Shown in pieces: positions 25,036-36,939 of a stretch of 64,000 nt of DNA. The stretch spans positions 16,726,622 to 16,790,621 of the forward strand of contig NC_133123.1 in NCBI RefSeq assembly GCF_033568475.1, given 5' to 3'. Positions within the stretch are counted from its first letter, which is position 1. Each line of letters opens with the position of its first letter. This DNA comes from Henckelia pumila (Eukaryota; Streptophyta; Magnoliopsida; Lamiales; Gesneriaceae). The notes under the pieces are model-generated. The model was not told the origin of the DNA. It did no database searches and saw only the letters and a list, made by a program, of their open reading frames with translations. The position numbers were made by a program, and so were the translations under genes.

Positions 25036-25518
25036 ATGGCAAATCCATTGGCGTTTTTCTTAGTTGCTACTGTGTTCTTCGCCATCGTCTCCGGTAAAGA
25101 CCTTCATGTACTCTATAATTCATAAAAACTCGTAGCAAACAGTTTTTCATGGATCAATTTTATTATACATATCTCATGTTCAACACAAAATATTATTTTT
25201 AATTGTAAATATGGGCTGAGTGAACTCGTCTCAACCATATAGATCTATAAGACCGTATATTATAGCGATCCCGGGATAGTCAACGAGAGAAAAAAACGTT
25301 ATAAAATTAATGGTGTGTGTGTATGTTTTTTAGGTTGTTTGGGTGGAGAATGTAGAGTGGATCTGCAGTATGATGAATGCGTGATGAAGGGGTGCGATGA
25401 TACTTGCAACACATACACAGTCCACTCTGGTTTGCTGATTTCCGCTCAATGTATCAAAGCTCAGCATCACACCGATGTCTATTTCTGTAGGTGTTTGATC
25501 AAATGCCCTAATAATTAG
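25036..25518 (+). CDS. Small secreted cysteine-rich (defensin-like) peptide
   Basis: Two exons, 25036-25093 and 25334-25518, give 80 residues. Exon 1 encodes a hydrophobic signal peptide (MANPLAFFLVATVFFAIVSG). Exon 2 encodes the whole mature part. The split within a glycine codon at the signal-mature boundary is typical of plant defensin-like genes. Cysteines follow C-x4-C-x8-C-x4-C-x3-C-x14-C-x11-C-x-C-x3-C. The CxxxC (CDDTC) and CxC (CRC) pairs are the signature of the cysteine-stabilised alpha-beta fold. Nine cysteines is odd; eight is usual, so one may be free or removed. The product is probably secreted to the apoplast. Whether it acts in defence or in signalling, as with pollen or self-incompatibility peptides, cannot be told. 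Confidence 0.75.
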
Positions 25519-26255
25519 TTCTCAGGTTTACCACATTTCGTGTATGGGTTGGCTCGTCTTGTATGTTTGATGCTTTCATATAAGCTTATATATATATTAC
25601 AATAATCTTATTACGTTCTCGGGTTTTTTTTTTTCCTATTTTTTTTAAAATTTTAATTGAGATAACTGCATATACTACCTCTTTGAAATCATGAGATTGC
25701 TGAAAATCTCCTATACTATTAACCGCCCTTGTGTTTTGATGAGCTTAAATATCCCTGAAAACACGTACAGACAAAGAGTTACGTGATCAAAATTTGAAAC
25801 ATGGGGAGATATATGCTCAAGATTAAAAAAATACATGAAGCTAATAAATCATTCTTTTTTCATAAGAGATTTTTAGTAATCTCAGTATTTCACAAAAATA
25901 GTGTATGCATAATGCAATTGCCCTTTTAAAATTCGAGAAGACCCTTAAAAGGAAAGGGACGGTCAAATAATTTTTGTGGATGATGGTTACGTTACTTAAA
26001 ACTTAAAAGACGACTACTCTTAATGTTGGATTAATTATTATGTTTCTATTGTAGTATTTTTACATTGTTTGAAAATCATTGTAATGTAAAATTTAAAAGA
26101 TTGAGGATTGACAACTTATTTGGTTGGGGGTAAAGGATTGAGGGTTGCTTTTTATAGTTTTACTAAAAAAGAAAACAAAAAACATTACGATAACTGAGCA
26201 ACAAGATAAAATTTTGAAAGAAAAAGGAGGACAAATTTGAAATTTTACGAAGCTA
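25519..26255. other. Intergenic DNA
   Basis: No gene is supported. It is a T-rich tail after the peptide gene, followed by AT-rich sequence up to the PIF/Harbinger element. Confidence 0.5.
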
Positions 26256-26744
26256 TAAGACCATCTCCAATCCATTACGCTATCTTGGTGTAACACTAAC
26301 TCCAAGATAGTGTACTTCCTACACCAAATACAAAAATCATCTCCAACTCATTCACACTAAACTCTACACTAAAAAGAATATTTTCGAAATATTTTCTATT
26401 ATTTTATTTACAACAACTAATTTATTCCACCAAATATTTTTAACATAATAATTAAATATCATTAATATCTAAATAATAATTTCTACATAAATACTCATTA
26501 GAAATATTAACGAATTAAAAAATTTAACTAAATATATTTTAATAATTATTAAAATATTTAATTTTATTTATTTTAATATTTAAACTTAGTATTTATTTTA
26601 TGATTTTTAATTTTATTTTAAATCATTAAACTTCATTAGTAATTACAATCACACATAAAAATAATCTGAAGATAACATATTGGAATACAAAAAATATTAA
26701 AATGATGCTCACAAAATAGAAACTAAACACAAATAAGTAAGTTT

Positions 26745-27930
26745 TAATTAACCGAATTACTATATAAATCTAATAAATGGTCGATTAGTGCATCTCGTAG
26801 TGCGAAGTGAGCCTCTCTATCCCTTAATTTTTTTTACCGAGCAAGATATTCTTGAAATCTTATATTTTGATCTGTAACCACTTCCACATTCGGAGTCGGT
26901 GCTTCCATCGCATCTTGTATTGGTGTATCCAAGTCACGCTCATCCTCGATGATCATGTTGTGCATTATAATACAAGCAATCATTATATCATGCAACTGTT
27001 TCTTCTGCCAAACACGTGCCGGAGATGCTACAATTGCAAATCGTGATTGAAGTACTCCAAATGCGCGTTCGACGTCTTTTCTACACGATTCCTGTTTCAT
27101 TGCAATTTTTTTTTTTGGGACCACGTGGATCATGAATAGTTTGTACAAGAGTTGACCATTTAGGATATATATCATCCGCTAAGTAATATCCTTGATGATA
27201 CTCTTTTCCCCCAATAAAGTAGTTTGCCGGAGAAGCGATGCCTTGTGCAAGATTTGAAAATAGATTGGATGCCTCGAGAACATTAATGTCATTGTTAGAC
27301 CCCGGCATACCAAAAAATGCATGCCATATCCATAGATCATAATCAGCAACTGCTTCTAAAATAATGGTCGGAGAACCACTAAGGCCCGCATATTATCCTG
27401 CCCATGCTGTTGGACAATTTTTCCATCTCCAATGCATACAATCTAAGCTTCCTAACATTCCAGGAAATCCACGTTTTTCACCAATACACAGTAGTCTATC
27501 AATATCAGTGGGGGTAGGTGACCTTAGATATCGCTCTGCAAACACCTCTACAATATCTCGAGAAAAACGTTGAAGACATTGAATTGTAGTTGATTCTCCT
27601 ATCTTAATATATTCATCAGCATTGCCAACATCCGCATTGCAGCTGTAATTTTTTGATTAGTAGAGAGTCTAATTGGACCAAGACTATCTACCCGTTGTGT
27701 GAAATAGCGATCGTGATTCTTCACAGCATCAGCAATACGAGAGAAAAGGCCCCGTGACATTCGAAAACGTCTTCGAAACATTACTTCATTGTATCTTGGA
27801 TTCTCAACGAAATAATCGTTGAATAGGTTACGATCAGCCATTTTTCTATCACGTCAAATTACGATATGCCCTGGAATCGACCCTCCATGTTTCACTTCAG
27901 ATTCATATTGCTCAGCATATGAAGCTGCTA
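26745..27930 (-). pseudogene. PIF/Harbinger DDE transposase, broken
   Basis: The coding sense runs from about 27930 down. A block HGGSIPGH is followed by a TGA near 27855, then NLFNDYFVENPRYNEVMFRRRFRMS, the helix-turn-helix region. A one-base loss lies near 27625. The first catalytic Asp is in LDCMHWRW (about 27430), followed by a TAA for a Gln near 27400. The second Asp is in YLADDIYPKW (about 27180). A shift in a long A run follows near 27110. The catalytic Glu is in VERAFGVLQSRFAIV (about 27050), with another stop at 26834 before REAHFALRDALIDH. All three catalytic acids remain. In active members this enzyme needs the Myb-like partner. Confidence 0.88.
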
Positions 27931-28743
27931 AAATTGTGTTATTGGTGGCTAGGCTCCCTAATAAATTTTATGTTTCATGAATGGACTCAAAGTGATCTTG
28001 CATATGTGAATCAAATTTATCAGATGAGATGGATGATGCTGAATGAAAAAAATGAAAATTTTGAAAATTCATATTGTATATTGATAGTTGGAAATTGGTA
28101 CGTATGACATCCAACTCATCATATGATTTACATATATAGCAAAACTAAAGCTATTAACATTATCTACATCAATAATCCAATCCAATTTATACACTATCAG
28201 ATTAGATTTTATTTAATCGAAACTGTGTGATCTTTATCTTACATCCAATAAATTATTTACATTGTCAGAGTACATTGAAGTTGTCAATGTTGCGTGGGTA
28301 CCAATGCCACAATAATGTCTTTCCATTTGTTTATATACATAAAAATATTTTTTTAATGTATGCTTTATATTATAATATTATTAAAAATTTATAATATAAT
28401 TATTTAATATTATATAATAATGTACACAACAATACGTGTAGCAATAAATTTATAATATAATTATATATAAATTAAAAAAAATTATTTATTTATATATTTT
28501 TATCCTATATCCAAAAAATCTGATCATATATATTAACTGTCGGATTAGATTTCATGTAGATAGAAACCATAGGATCTTTATCTTATATTTTGAAAATCTG
28601 ATCTGATTTATACACCGTCTGATTAGATTACATTCAATCACAATCATCAACTTCATATCATCTAGATTCAATAAATTCATACGAACTAATTTATTTTCGA
28701 ATCACCATTTTCAATTCTTATCTCCCAACATATTTTACTTTCA

Positions 28744-29826
28744 ATGGCTACGAATGCACGATCTGCTTCTTATTCATTTCAAGAAGATATACACCTTTGT
28801 CATGTTTATCTTGACATTTCTCAAGATCCTATCATAGGCATAAACCAATCGCGAAATCAATTATGGGATCGTGTCGAGCAAAGCTACAACAATTCCAGAG
28901 CACCCGACATTACAGAAGTTCGTAACAAAAGATCTGTGTAATCTCGTATGGGGTTAATATTGTCGGTAATTAGTAAATTAAGAGCCTGCATCCAACAAGT
29001 TGAACTACTCCATCCAAGCGGTGCTTCAGAAATGGATATTGTGAGTTTTGTGTCATAACATTTCTACACTTATTTATTACTATAATTACTTTATTATATT
29101 TATCTTTACTTTAATTTTACGTACAAATTATCCGTGCAAAACAGTTAATGAAACAGGATGCTAATTTCAAGAAAGGTTTTAAGTTTAATCATGTATGGAC
29201 TATTATGAAAGATATGGAGAAATTTACAGCTTCACCTATCCCGTCACGTACACCAATTCAAAGAGGTATTGAATTTTTTGAATCTCCACAATCAGACACA
29301 CAAGCAACAGATTCTCCCAAATCAGCGTCCCCTGGATTATCACCATTTCAGATTAACTTAAGTGATGAAAATAGTGGTGGTAGTTCATCACAGCGACCAC
29401 TTGGAGTGAAAAAATCCAAATTGAAAAGAAAAAAGATGAATATATGTCACAAACAATTGAATCAATGAAATTAGGACAAGAAATTTTTTTTTGAGATTAT
29501 CCAACATGAAAATACTTATCGTGAACAAAACAATGAATTACAACTGAAACGGATGCAGCAAACTGAACGAAAATTGGAACAAAATGAAACAAAAATAGAA
29601 CAAAATCGACAAATGTTGGATCCTGACCCGGTTTCAAGAAGAAAACAAAATTTTAGTAATAGATCTCAACTCTATTCAAGATCGATCTTTGCGTGAAAAC
29701 TTTCGGGCCGAACAATCAAGAATTTTGAATGAGAGGGAAGAAAGGAAACGTGCACGTGATAGTCTCAACTATGGAAAATATTTTGAAGACATTGGAAGAT
29801 CCGGATCCAGCTTACCGCCTTTTTAA
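28744..29826 (+). pseudogene. PIF/Harbinger Myb/SANT-like accessory protein, broken
   Basis: The ATG at 28744 opens a trihelix/SANT-like region (SYSFQEDIHLCHVYLDISQDP, cut short here; then NQLWDRVEQSYNN and RNKRS). A TAA at 28939, where homologues have Gln, interrupts it. After MDI a GT at 29041 and an AG near 29145 define a short intron. The frame then resumes with FNHVWTIMKDMEKF and the conserved RPLGVKKSKLKRK block. Further shifts follow near 29467 and 29495 in a Gln/Lys-rich coiled segment. Plant databases often label such proteins NAM-associated or glutathione-transferase-like. The role, binding element ends with the transposase, is known from the family. Confidence 0.8.
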
Positions 29827-30687
29827 AGTTTCATTAATGATTGTCATCCAATGTATTTTGTTTTATTGTAGTGTGATTTTTAATAATTTGTTGTTTATTA
29901 TCTTGTTTAAGTTTATGTTGTATCGTTATCTTTGATTTTAAGTGTTGGTTAGTTTATTTTATTTTATATTGTATTGTATTGTGATTTTCGAAAATTTAAT
30001 GTTTTGTTATGTTTGTTTATTTCATTTTGCATCATTATCTTTGATTTTCAATAAATTTAGTGTTTGTAATCTTTTTTTCTCTCAAAATTGTATTTTTATA
30101 TTCGATGTTAATTAATTAAATTAAAGTTACATAATTTAGTGAATTAAAATTATTATTAAAATTCATTACACATAAAAAATAATATTAAAAACAATTACAT
30201 ATAACATTCGTAATTATGAAATTAAAATTTTATTATTTTATTCAACTAATAATATAATTCACGTCTTAAATTTACTTATTTATTACCAAATAAATTTTTT
30301 TATCTAATTTATTTCATAAAATATTTATAAATACAATAATTTATATATTTATTAATTAATATTGTATTATAAAAAGAATAATTAAGTAAGGTGGTTATCT
30401 ATTAAACATTTTTTTATTTAAAAAAAATAATTATATATTTATTAAAAATATGATAAGATTATTCAAATTTTAAATCAAAATATCTTATAATTCATAATTA
30501 CAACAAATAAATTGTAATGATAAAAACATAGAAATAAAAAAAGGTATAAAATAAAAGAAAAACAAATCAGATTATTTTTTTTAAAAAAAAAAAAAAAAAA
30601 GCCTACGCTAACCTAGCGCTAAAAATAGCGCTAGGTTGGAGAAGAAACCCATTACGCTAAAATAGTGTTGGATTAGAGGTGCTCTAA

Positions 30688-31317
30688 CGAACATACAAGT
30701 CCGATGCCATAGTAGTAACAAAATTAATGGATTGGGCTTAAATAGAAGGATTTGAAATTTATAGATTTTGATTGTATTTTAAATATTTTATATACTTTTT
30801 GACGCAAAATTTGTAGTTCTATTACATATTACATTATAAATGGTTTAATATTTTTTAAATATCCATATTTTTCTATCTATAACATTTATTTTATAAAATT
30901 AAATTATGTTTAAAAACAATCAAATTATTTTTTTTGGGGAAAAAAAATCCGAAGTCGTAAATTGATCATTCAAACCAATCTGAACCGAACCGAAATCTAA
31001 ACCGAACCGAAATCTAGGTTTGCTTTGCAATTTTGAAAAACCGATAGTATCGATTTAATTCAAAATTTGATTAAAAACCGAAGCATCCGCATTTCAAAAT
31101 ATCCCTAATTGCTAGTATATTTTAAAATGGATTCAATTGAATTCTCCGAAGCGCCTGCCCAAATAAAATTGTGCCCCCTCTCCCTCTGCCGTTACTTACA
31201 ATTCCCTCTTTGTCTTTTCTCAAACACATCATTCGACATTTTATTTATTTATTTATTTATTTTGACAACATCATTCGACATTTATTAGTACTTCTTCATT
31301 GTATTTTTCTCTCTCAC
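30688..31317. other. Intergenic DNA upstream of JAZ gene
   Basis: AT-rich, with a short repeated AACCGAACCGAAATCTA motif near 30978-31017 and a TTTA run near 31243-31260. No clear TATA box was fixed. Confidence 0.4.
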
Positions 31318-33989
31318 ATGCAAGACATGTCTTGCAATACTGATATCGCGAGGGATTTTATAAGTAAAGTTGACAACTATGGTGTGCAAAATAGTCACAA
31401 ACTTTATCAATCAAGCTCCTCGTCCGAAACCGATACGAATCACGTTGAAGAAGACTCGAGACCCTTGGATCTTTTTCGAAGAAACCATCTCCATGAAGTA
31501 AAACATCTCATCCAAAAATCGCACGGTGGAAGATCAAGAAAATATCGAGAGGGGTCGACGTTTTTTACGTTGTCCCCCGCATTTCACAACGCATGGTCTC
31601 GGCCAGCTTCAATTCTCGAGCAAAAGCTTCTTCCCAGTATAAAGTAAGTATACGAGTTTGCACAATGAGAAATTATTTATTTCTAGATGTCTTTGATTCA
31701 TCTGACAATAAAATCTTAAGTTTGAGACGAGACCTAAGATCGGTAATTCCCAATAAATGGCTTTAAGGGCCCAAACTACGAGTCTACCATCATCTTCACA
31801 CAACAAATGATTTTAAAGTTTAGTTTTAGTGTTTTTTTTATAAAAATAATTTAGTACAATTAGTCAATTACTAATGTGGATTATGAGAGATTAATAATTT
31901 TCAATGTCACGTCAGCCTTTCGATGTAATGTCAGCACTTTTTGGTGTAACATCATTAATTCAACCAAAACAATCAGAAATTAAAATTTAATACACCAAAA
32001 CCAAACTTTAAAAAACTTAATGGATATAAACCCAAACTTGAACAAGTTGACGAAAAAAACACGATTTTTCCTATGTATATTATATATATGTATATCTCCA
32101 TGTGAAATATGAAGAAGTTAAAGTGCTTAATATTAGGTGTGATGTCAATGCAAATCTTTTCCCATCACTTGACAAATCTGAAGGAGCACAACTGACGATC
32201 TTTTACCAAGGGACTGTCAATGTGTTTGATAATGTCTCCGTTGATGAGGTAACATTAATCACAAATACACGTGCTCATGCTCACATATATAAATATATAC
32301 ATACATAAATACACACGCATATATTGTATTAAATATGCAACAAGATATTATATTTTTTATAGAGAACTTGCTTTTTTCATCGTTTATGTTTGATTTTTGG
32401 AATTTTTTATATTATCAAAATTGATTTTTAGACATTATCTTTTATATTTTTAGTGATTTTAGTCATTTGTTTTACAATATTATAGTCTTTTTTTTTAATG
32501 ACAACGCTTACGAGCACTTTACCTATTATAACCATGTTGGCGACATGTGGGAAAATATGATAATTGCAAAAAATAATAATAATAATATTAAAAAAAACGA
32601 ACTAAAACTGAAATTTCGTGCAGGTTTTTTAACTACTCAAAAACCTGATGTATAAAACTGAATTGTTTTGGCTCGTTTTAGGCAAAGGCAATAATGGTGT
32701 TGGCTGGTGAAAGCTCCGTATCGGCTCATGTGGTTAAAAATGAAGCTGGGATCAATTTGCCAAAGACAATCCAACCATCTTTTTCCATTTTACAATCAAG
32801 TAATACCTATTTTCCATATCATTTTTAATTTCGATGAAAATATCGATCACCAAAATCTTTATCTTTATGTCCATATTGTATCCTTGATCGACGATGTGTG
32901 TAACATTTAGAGTCAGTGTTTAAAAAGTGATAAGCGGTAGGCGAGCAGCTACCCACCACTTAATATCTACACACTTAGACGACCATGTAGGCGGTTTTTT
33001 TTAGCCTAAATATCTATCTTTTTGTTCATATTTCTCCAATAAGTCATCTGTGGTGAATTCAAAATGACATGTTTCTTCTCTTCATTCGATAGAACTTGAT
33101 GACTAAATTTACCGAATAATCTTTAAAAATATTTTAAAATAAAAAAAAATTATATTAATTTAGGCGACCTAAGTGAATTTTGAGCCATCTAGCCAACCGA
33201 TTAATGTATCAACGCTTCTCTAAAATTCGGGATTATAAACAATCGCCTAGCACTTGGGCAGTTCTAGACGGCAATTTTTAGAACACTATTTTGAACTAAT
33301 GGTTGTTTCGTAATTCTTCGATTTTTAAAGTAACATTAAGGTTAACGATGTGCTGAAGTGAGAAGAAACTGTAGGAAAAATTAATTTGATTTGTGGTAAA
33401 GCATATTAACTTAAAATGCAATTTATGTGGTTATATTCAGAACTTCCAATTGCTACAAGGCACTCGTTGAGGGTATTCTTTGACAGACGCCGAGACAGGT
33501 GCAGTGAAATTAACTTACCTTTTCTAGTTTTCTCAACATTCTATCTATAAAGAGGAAAATGATTTTTTTTTATTCCATTAACTTGTCTATTTTTTTAGTT
33601 TTGGTTCATTAATTTTTCAAATTTTGGTTTTGGTGCATTAACTTTTAATTTTCAGTTATTTTGGTTCAATTACTGACATGGCAGCTTGACATGACATTTT
33701 TCGATCTCAGACTCTCACGTTAATATTTTCCGATGTCATATCATTCGTTGGACCAAAATAACGATACCAAAACCAAACTTTAAAAAGTTTGGACCAAAAC
33801 AAAAAAAAAATGGACAATTAATGGTAAAAAAAAAAAACTATTTTCCCATCAAAAAATTGCTGCTCACTTGTATTTTTTGAATTATTCACAAATATAACTG
33901 GAATCTACAAAAATTTTACTGAATTTTGCAGGACGAAGTCAAAAATAGGTAATGGTCCTTCCTCTCCTGAACCACACAAGGATGATTAA
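31318..33989 (+). CDS. JAZ: JAZ/TIFY jasmonate-pathway repressor with divergent Jas motif
   Basis: Five exons: 31318-31643, 32137-32248, 32682-32799, 33441-33498 and 33932-33989, giving 223 residues (220 if the ATG at 31327 is used). Exons 2-3 encode the TIFY/ZIM domain (QLTIFYQGTVNVFDNVSVDE then AKAIMVLAGE), the surface that binds NINJA and other JAZ proteins. Exon 4 encodes the Jas motif, here KLPIATRHSLRVFFDRRRDR. In the canonical degron the core is LPIARR, recognised by COI1 with JA-Ile; here the first Arg is Thr. The C-terminal PY of many Jas nuclear signals is missing. No LxLxL EAR motif is seen in the N-terminus. JAZ proteins repress MYC factors in the nucleus. The acceptor of intron 1 has a weak pyrimidine tract, so exon 2's start is the least certain boundary. 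Confidence 0.85.
31813..32012. mobile_element. Hairpin MITE in JAZ intron 1
   Basis: TTTAAAGTTTAGTTTTAGTG at the left pairs with the complement of CACCAAAACCAAACTTTAAA at the right, 18 of 20 matching, about 200 bases in all. A related CCAAAACCAAACTTTAAA end occurs near 33770 in intron 4. No clear target duplication was seen. Confidence 0.5.
32914..33288. mobile_element. hAT-type MITE in JAZ intron 3
   Basis: It begins CAGTGTTTAAAAAGTG and ends with the complement of TAGTGTTCTAAAAATTG. Internal blocks resemble GGCGG...CGCCTAG as in the element at 61660-62155. The eight-base flanks (TTTAGAGT and TTTTGAAC) agree at only five positions, so the insertion is old or a boundary is slightly off. Confidence 0.6.
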
Positions 33990-34480
33990 TTGTCAAGTGA
34001 CAATTTTTACAAATATTCACGATATATAGTATATTATTCAAGGTTTACTTACCTTGTATTCGATTTTTACACGAACATAATATCATTTGATCGTTGTACA
34101 ACTGTATTGACACAGTATTCGTGGCACAAATGTTTGTGTATGCATCAAATTAAATATAATATTTTTAAGAGATTTTTATATAACTTTAAAAAATCGATAG
34201 CATTATTTTGCAAGACTTTGATATAATTAAAAAAATATATGTACAACTTTAGTGGCACTATAAAGTGAACAAACAAATAAGAAACTGGGGCAAACACTTC
34301 AAAATCCAAATGGTGTTACCTTCACACAACCTATATGGTGTTCTGCTATCACAAGATGAGGCATATTAACTTACTTTGGGCATGAATCACACACATTCCC
34401 GTGCAGTCGCGGCCGCCTATGGACAACAATCTATCATCAGCTATAACTTTTTAATACAGTGTCCGAAACTTGATCCTACA

Positions 34481-34556
34481 GCTTGTATCAGACATCACCA
34501 TTTCCCACCATCAATATAGCTTGTATCAGACATCACCATTTCCCACCATCAATATA
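34481..34556. repeat. Tandem duplication of 38 bases
   Basis: Two exact head-to-tail copies beginning GCTTGTATCAGACATCACC lie between the converging JAZ and PORR genes, just past the PORR stop codon. Confidence 0.9.
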
Positions 34557-34564
34557 TCATCCTC

Positions 34565-35788
34565 CTAATCGATATCGTTGTCACTTATGGTATATCTGTT
34601 CTGGTCGTCTTTCTTTTTGCCTCTTGTCGAAGAAGAAGAAGTCGATCCTTTTCTATGTTGAAGGACTCGAATTCTAGGTTTACCCCTTCTCAAAACCAGA
34701 TTCATGAGACTGATGTACTTATTTCTCATCAGCATCAATGGGTGCATTCCAACTAACATACTCTTCCTGTATTCCTCTCTCAAAACCACAGTCTGTGTCT
34801 TTATCTTATTTGAAACATAAAAGATCCCTGGAAAATGCACCAACGCCCTCTTTAACCGCGGTCGGCCGAACCCCAAAAAGTCTCCCAAACGAAAGACATT
34901 CTCTCTTTCTGTTTTCTTGGACACCAGCAAACTCAGCAGCTCATGGATCACCGCCACCGCCCACTTCTCCGCCTGATCGCTATTCGGAATCAAATGGAAC
35001 GCATTTTCATATGGTGAAATGTAAGGTAACTTGTGCCATTCATCCAACCATTCCACCACCTTCTTCTCCAAATCAAATCCTCTTGGTAAATTCATCGAAA
35101 ACTTAGTCCTCGTACCCGTTTCACCATTCTCTTTGGCTCTCTTCTCCACCACAGAAACAGCCAAATCATCCCTCCAAGAGACCAGTTCTAATCCAAGTAC
35201 AACACTACCACTCGAATCCCGAAATCCCATATTGCAAAGGCTAAAATAGTCAGGAAATTCCAGCAACAGCGTCGACAAATAATCATGGGGTAATCCCAAA
35301 TCGTATTTAAACATATCGATCAAATAAAGAGGAAGCTTTCCAGCCCTCGCGATCATCAGAAGCCTGACCAGCCTTTCTGCTACGTCTTTACGATAACGAG
35401 GCGCATCAAGTATCAAGATTTCGTCCTGGTGAAGGGAGAGCAATCTGGGGGTGAGTTTAACATGTGGGAGGGAGTTGGGTTTGTGAGGGGGGAGAAATAT
35501 TTTGAAAATTAATGGGTATTTGAGGAAGAATGTCCTAGCGGTGGTGGGGATTTGTAGGTGGGGCTTCAAAGGTGAAACAGAGGAGATTGGCAGAGTTTGG
35601 GAAGGGTGGGAGAGGATGAGATCTTTGAGTGAAAGCAAGGGTTTCAGATTTTTCTCTCTCTCAACGGCGGTGTCGAGGTAAGGATCCCGGACCCATTTGA
35701 TTCTCGCGTTAACGAAGGTGCGGATGTGACGGTGGCGGCGGCGGAGGAAGAGGAGGTGGCCGCGGCCAGCATTTTGGAGTCGAAGCAT
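34565..35788 (-). CDS. PORR-domain organelle RNA-binding protein
   Basis: A single exon of 407 residues starting at the ATG at 35788; the open frame extends upstream only through non-ATG codons. The N-terminus is rich in Arg and Leu with few acids, consistent with a mitochondrial or plastid presequence. The PORR domain (plant organelle RNA recognition, formerly DUF860) follows with KWVRDPYLDTAVEREKNLK, FFLKYPLIF, YRKDVAERLVRLLMIA, DLGLPHDYLSTLLLEFPDYF and HFPGIFYVSNK. A basic Ser-rich tail ends the protein. Studied members (WTF1, WTF9, RPD1) promote splicing of organelle group II introns. This one looks closest to WTF9-type mitochondrial proteins, but that is from memory. Lack of introns is usual in the family. 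Confidence 0.85.
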   Translation of the reverse strand: MLRLQNAGRGHLLFLRRRHRHIRTFVNARIKWVRDPYLDTAVEREKNLKPLLSLKDLILSHPSQTLPISSVSPLKPHLQIPTTARTFFLKYPLIFKIFLPPHKPNSLPHVKLTPRLLSLHQDEILILDAPRYRKDVAERLVRLLMIARAGKLPLYLIDMFKYDLGLPHDYLSTLLLEFPDYFSLCNMGFRDSSGSVVLGLELVSWRDDLAVSVVEKRAKENGETGTRTKFSMNLPRGFDLEKKVVEWLDEWHKLPYISPYENAFHLIPNSDQAEKWAVAVIHELLSLLVSKKTERENVFRLGDFLGFGRPRLKRALVHFPGIFYVSNKIKTQTVVLREEYRKSMLVGMHPLMLMRNKYISLMNLVLRRGKPRIRVLQHRKGSTSSSSTRGKKKDDQNRYTISDNDID

Positions 35789-36854
35789 TTGTGTTTGAAA
35801 GAGCACTCAACTCAACTGCCACAACGGTAACGGTACGAGGCAAGGTCAAGCCAACGTTTTATTCAAAGAGCACAATAATTGAAATTTTCTTTTAATATTT
35901 TTGATATAAAAATTGAGGTTTTGTTTTGATAAATATTTTTAGTATATTATAAGTGAAAAAAATTTAAATTAATTATTTGAAATAATTTTTTTGGTAAAAT
36001 ATTTTTTAAAAATGTATTTTTCAAGGGTAAATTTTTTTTTTAGGATTCAAGTGTATTTTTAAATAACAACGAAGATGTATTTTTTAAAAAAACATTTTTA
36101 GAAGTAAAATCAGCGATGGAAACAAAACATAACACTTTTTAATTGTAAATATGTGTTTATTGAATGAATGCCCACACGCATAATTAAAACATTTTTTAAT
36201 ATTTTTATATTTTTTTTAAGAAAACATTTTTATAAAAACGTTTTATAAATATTTTTCCAAACGAAAACTATTTTATAGGTCGGTTTGAGTAGGAGATCAG
36301 TCTAAAAAATTGTTCCGTGAAACCATCTAATATGATTTTTTGTCTCTTTGAAACTTTGATACACGACTAAAATGTTTTTATACAAAAAATCGAATAAAAA
36401 TTAATATTTATTTTAAAATATGATACAATGTTGTGGATTAGCAAGCAGTGATTAATTATTGTAAAATGAACTTTAATGTTTTTTGAACTTGAATATATTT
36501 ATTGATTTATTTAAACTTAAACTTAAAAATGTATGGTGTTATAATTATTATTATTATTGTGTTAAATTTAATGTTTTTATAACTTAATATATTTATTCAT
36601 TTAAACTTAAAATGAGTGTTTCGAAGTAATTATAACGAAATGCAAATCTTTAGATTTGGATTTACCATATTGCGGTTTTATTTTTGTGGAAAATTTAGCG
36701 TGATCAAATATGATTCTATTTTTTGATTTACACTAAACAAATTAAAATTAAATTAAAAACACTTTTAAAAAAGGAATGAATTCCGATTGGCCAATTCGGT
36801 ACCTAAATCAACTTCCAGCCAAAGCTCAGTTTCCATTTCCTTCGCGAATACATC
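35789..36854. other. Divergent intergenic region, PORR gene and hydrolase gene
   Basis: About 1.1 kb separate the start codons of two genes read away from each other. It is A/T-rich with long A and T runs; no bounded repeat was recognised. It must hold both promoters. Confidence 0.5.
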
Positions 36855-36872
36855 TATATATATATATATATA
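36855..36872 (+). promoter_or_regulatory. TA-rich core promoter of the hydrolase gene
   Basis: A TATATATA run ends about 67 bases before the ATG at 36940, which would give a leader of roughly 40 bases. Confidence 0.4.
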
Positions 36873-36939
36873 GTTGAACTTTATGGGGAAGATCGAAAAC
36901 CACTGATTTTTAATATAATAATAATAAAATAATAATTCG

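Larger units (their letters stand above)
26259..30684. mobile_element. PIF/Harbinger DNA transposon, full length but inactive
   Basis: TAA target duplications lie at 26256-26258 and 30685-30687, the family's hallmark TWA. The imperfect terminal repeats begin GACCATCTCCAATCCA at the left and GAGCACCTCTAATCCA (complement) at the right. Inside are a DDE transposase on the minus strand and a Myb/SANT-like protein gene on the plus strand, transcribed away from a shared central region of about 800 bases. That is the standard two-gene layout. Both genes carry stops or frameshifts, so the copy could move only with help from elsewhere. The 4.4-kb length is normal for an autonomous member. Confidence 0.9.

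Noticed and set aside
34738-35249. Plus-strand Pro/Ser-rich open frames
   Set aside because: Antisense shadows of the PORR-domain gene.
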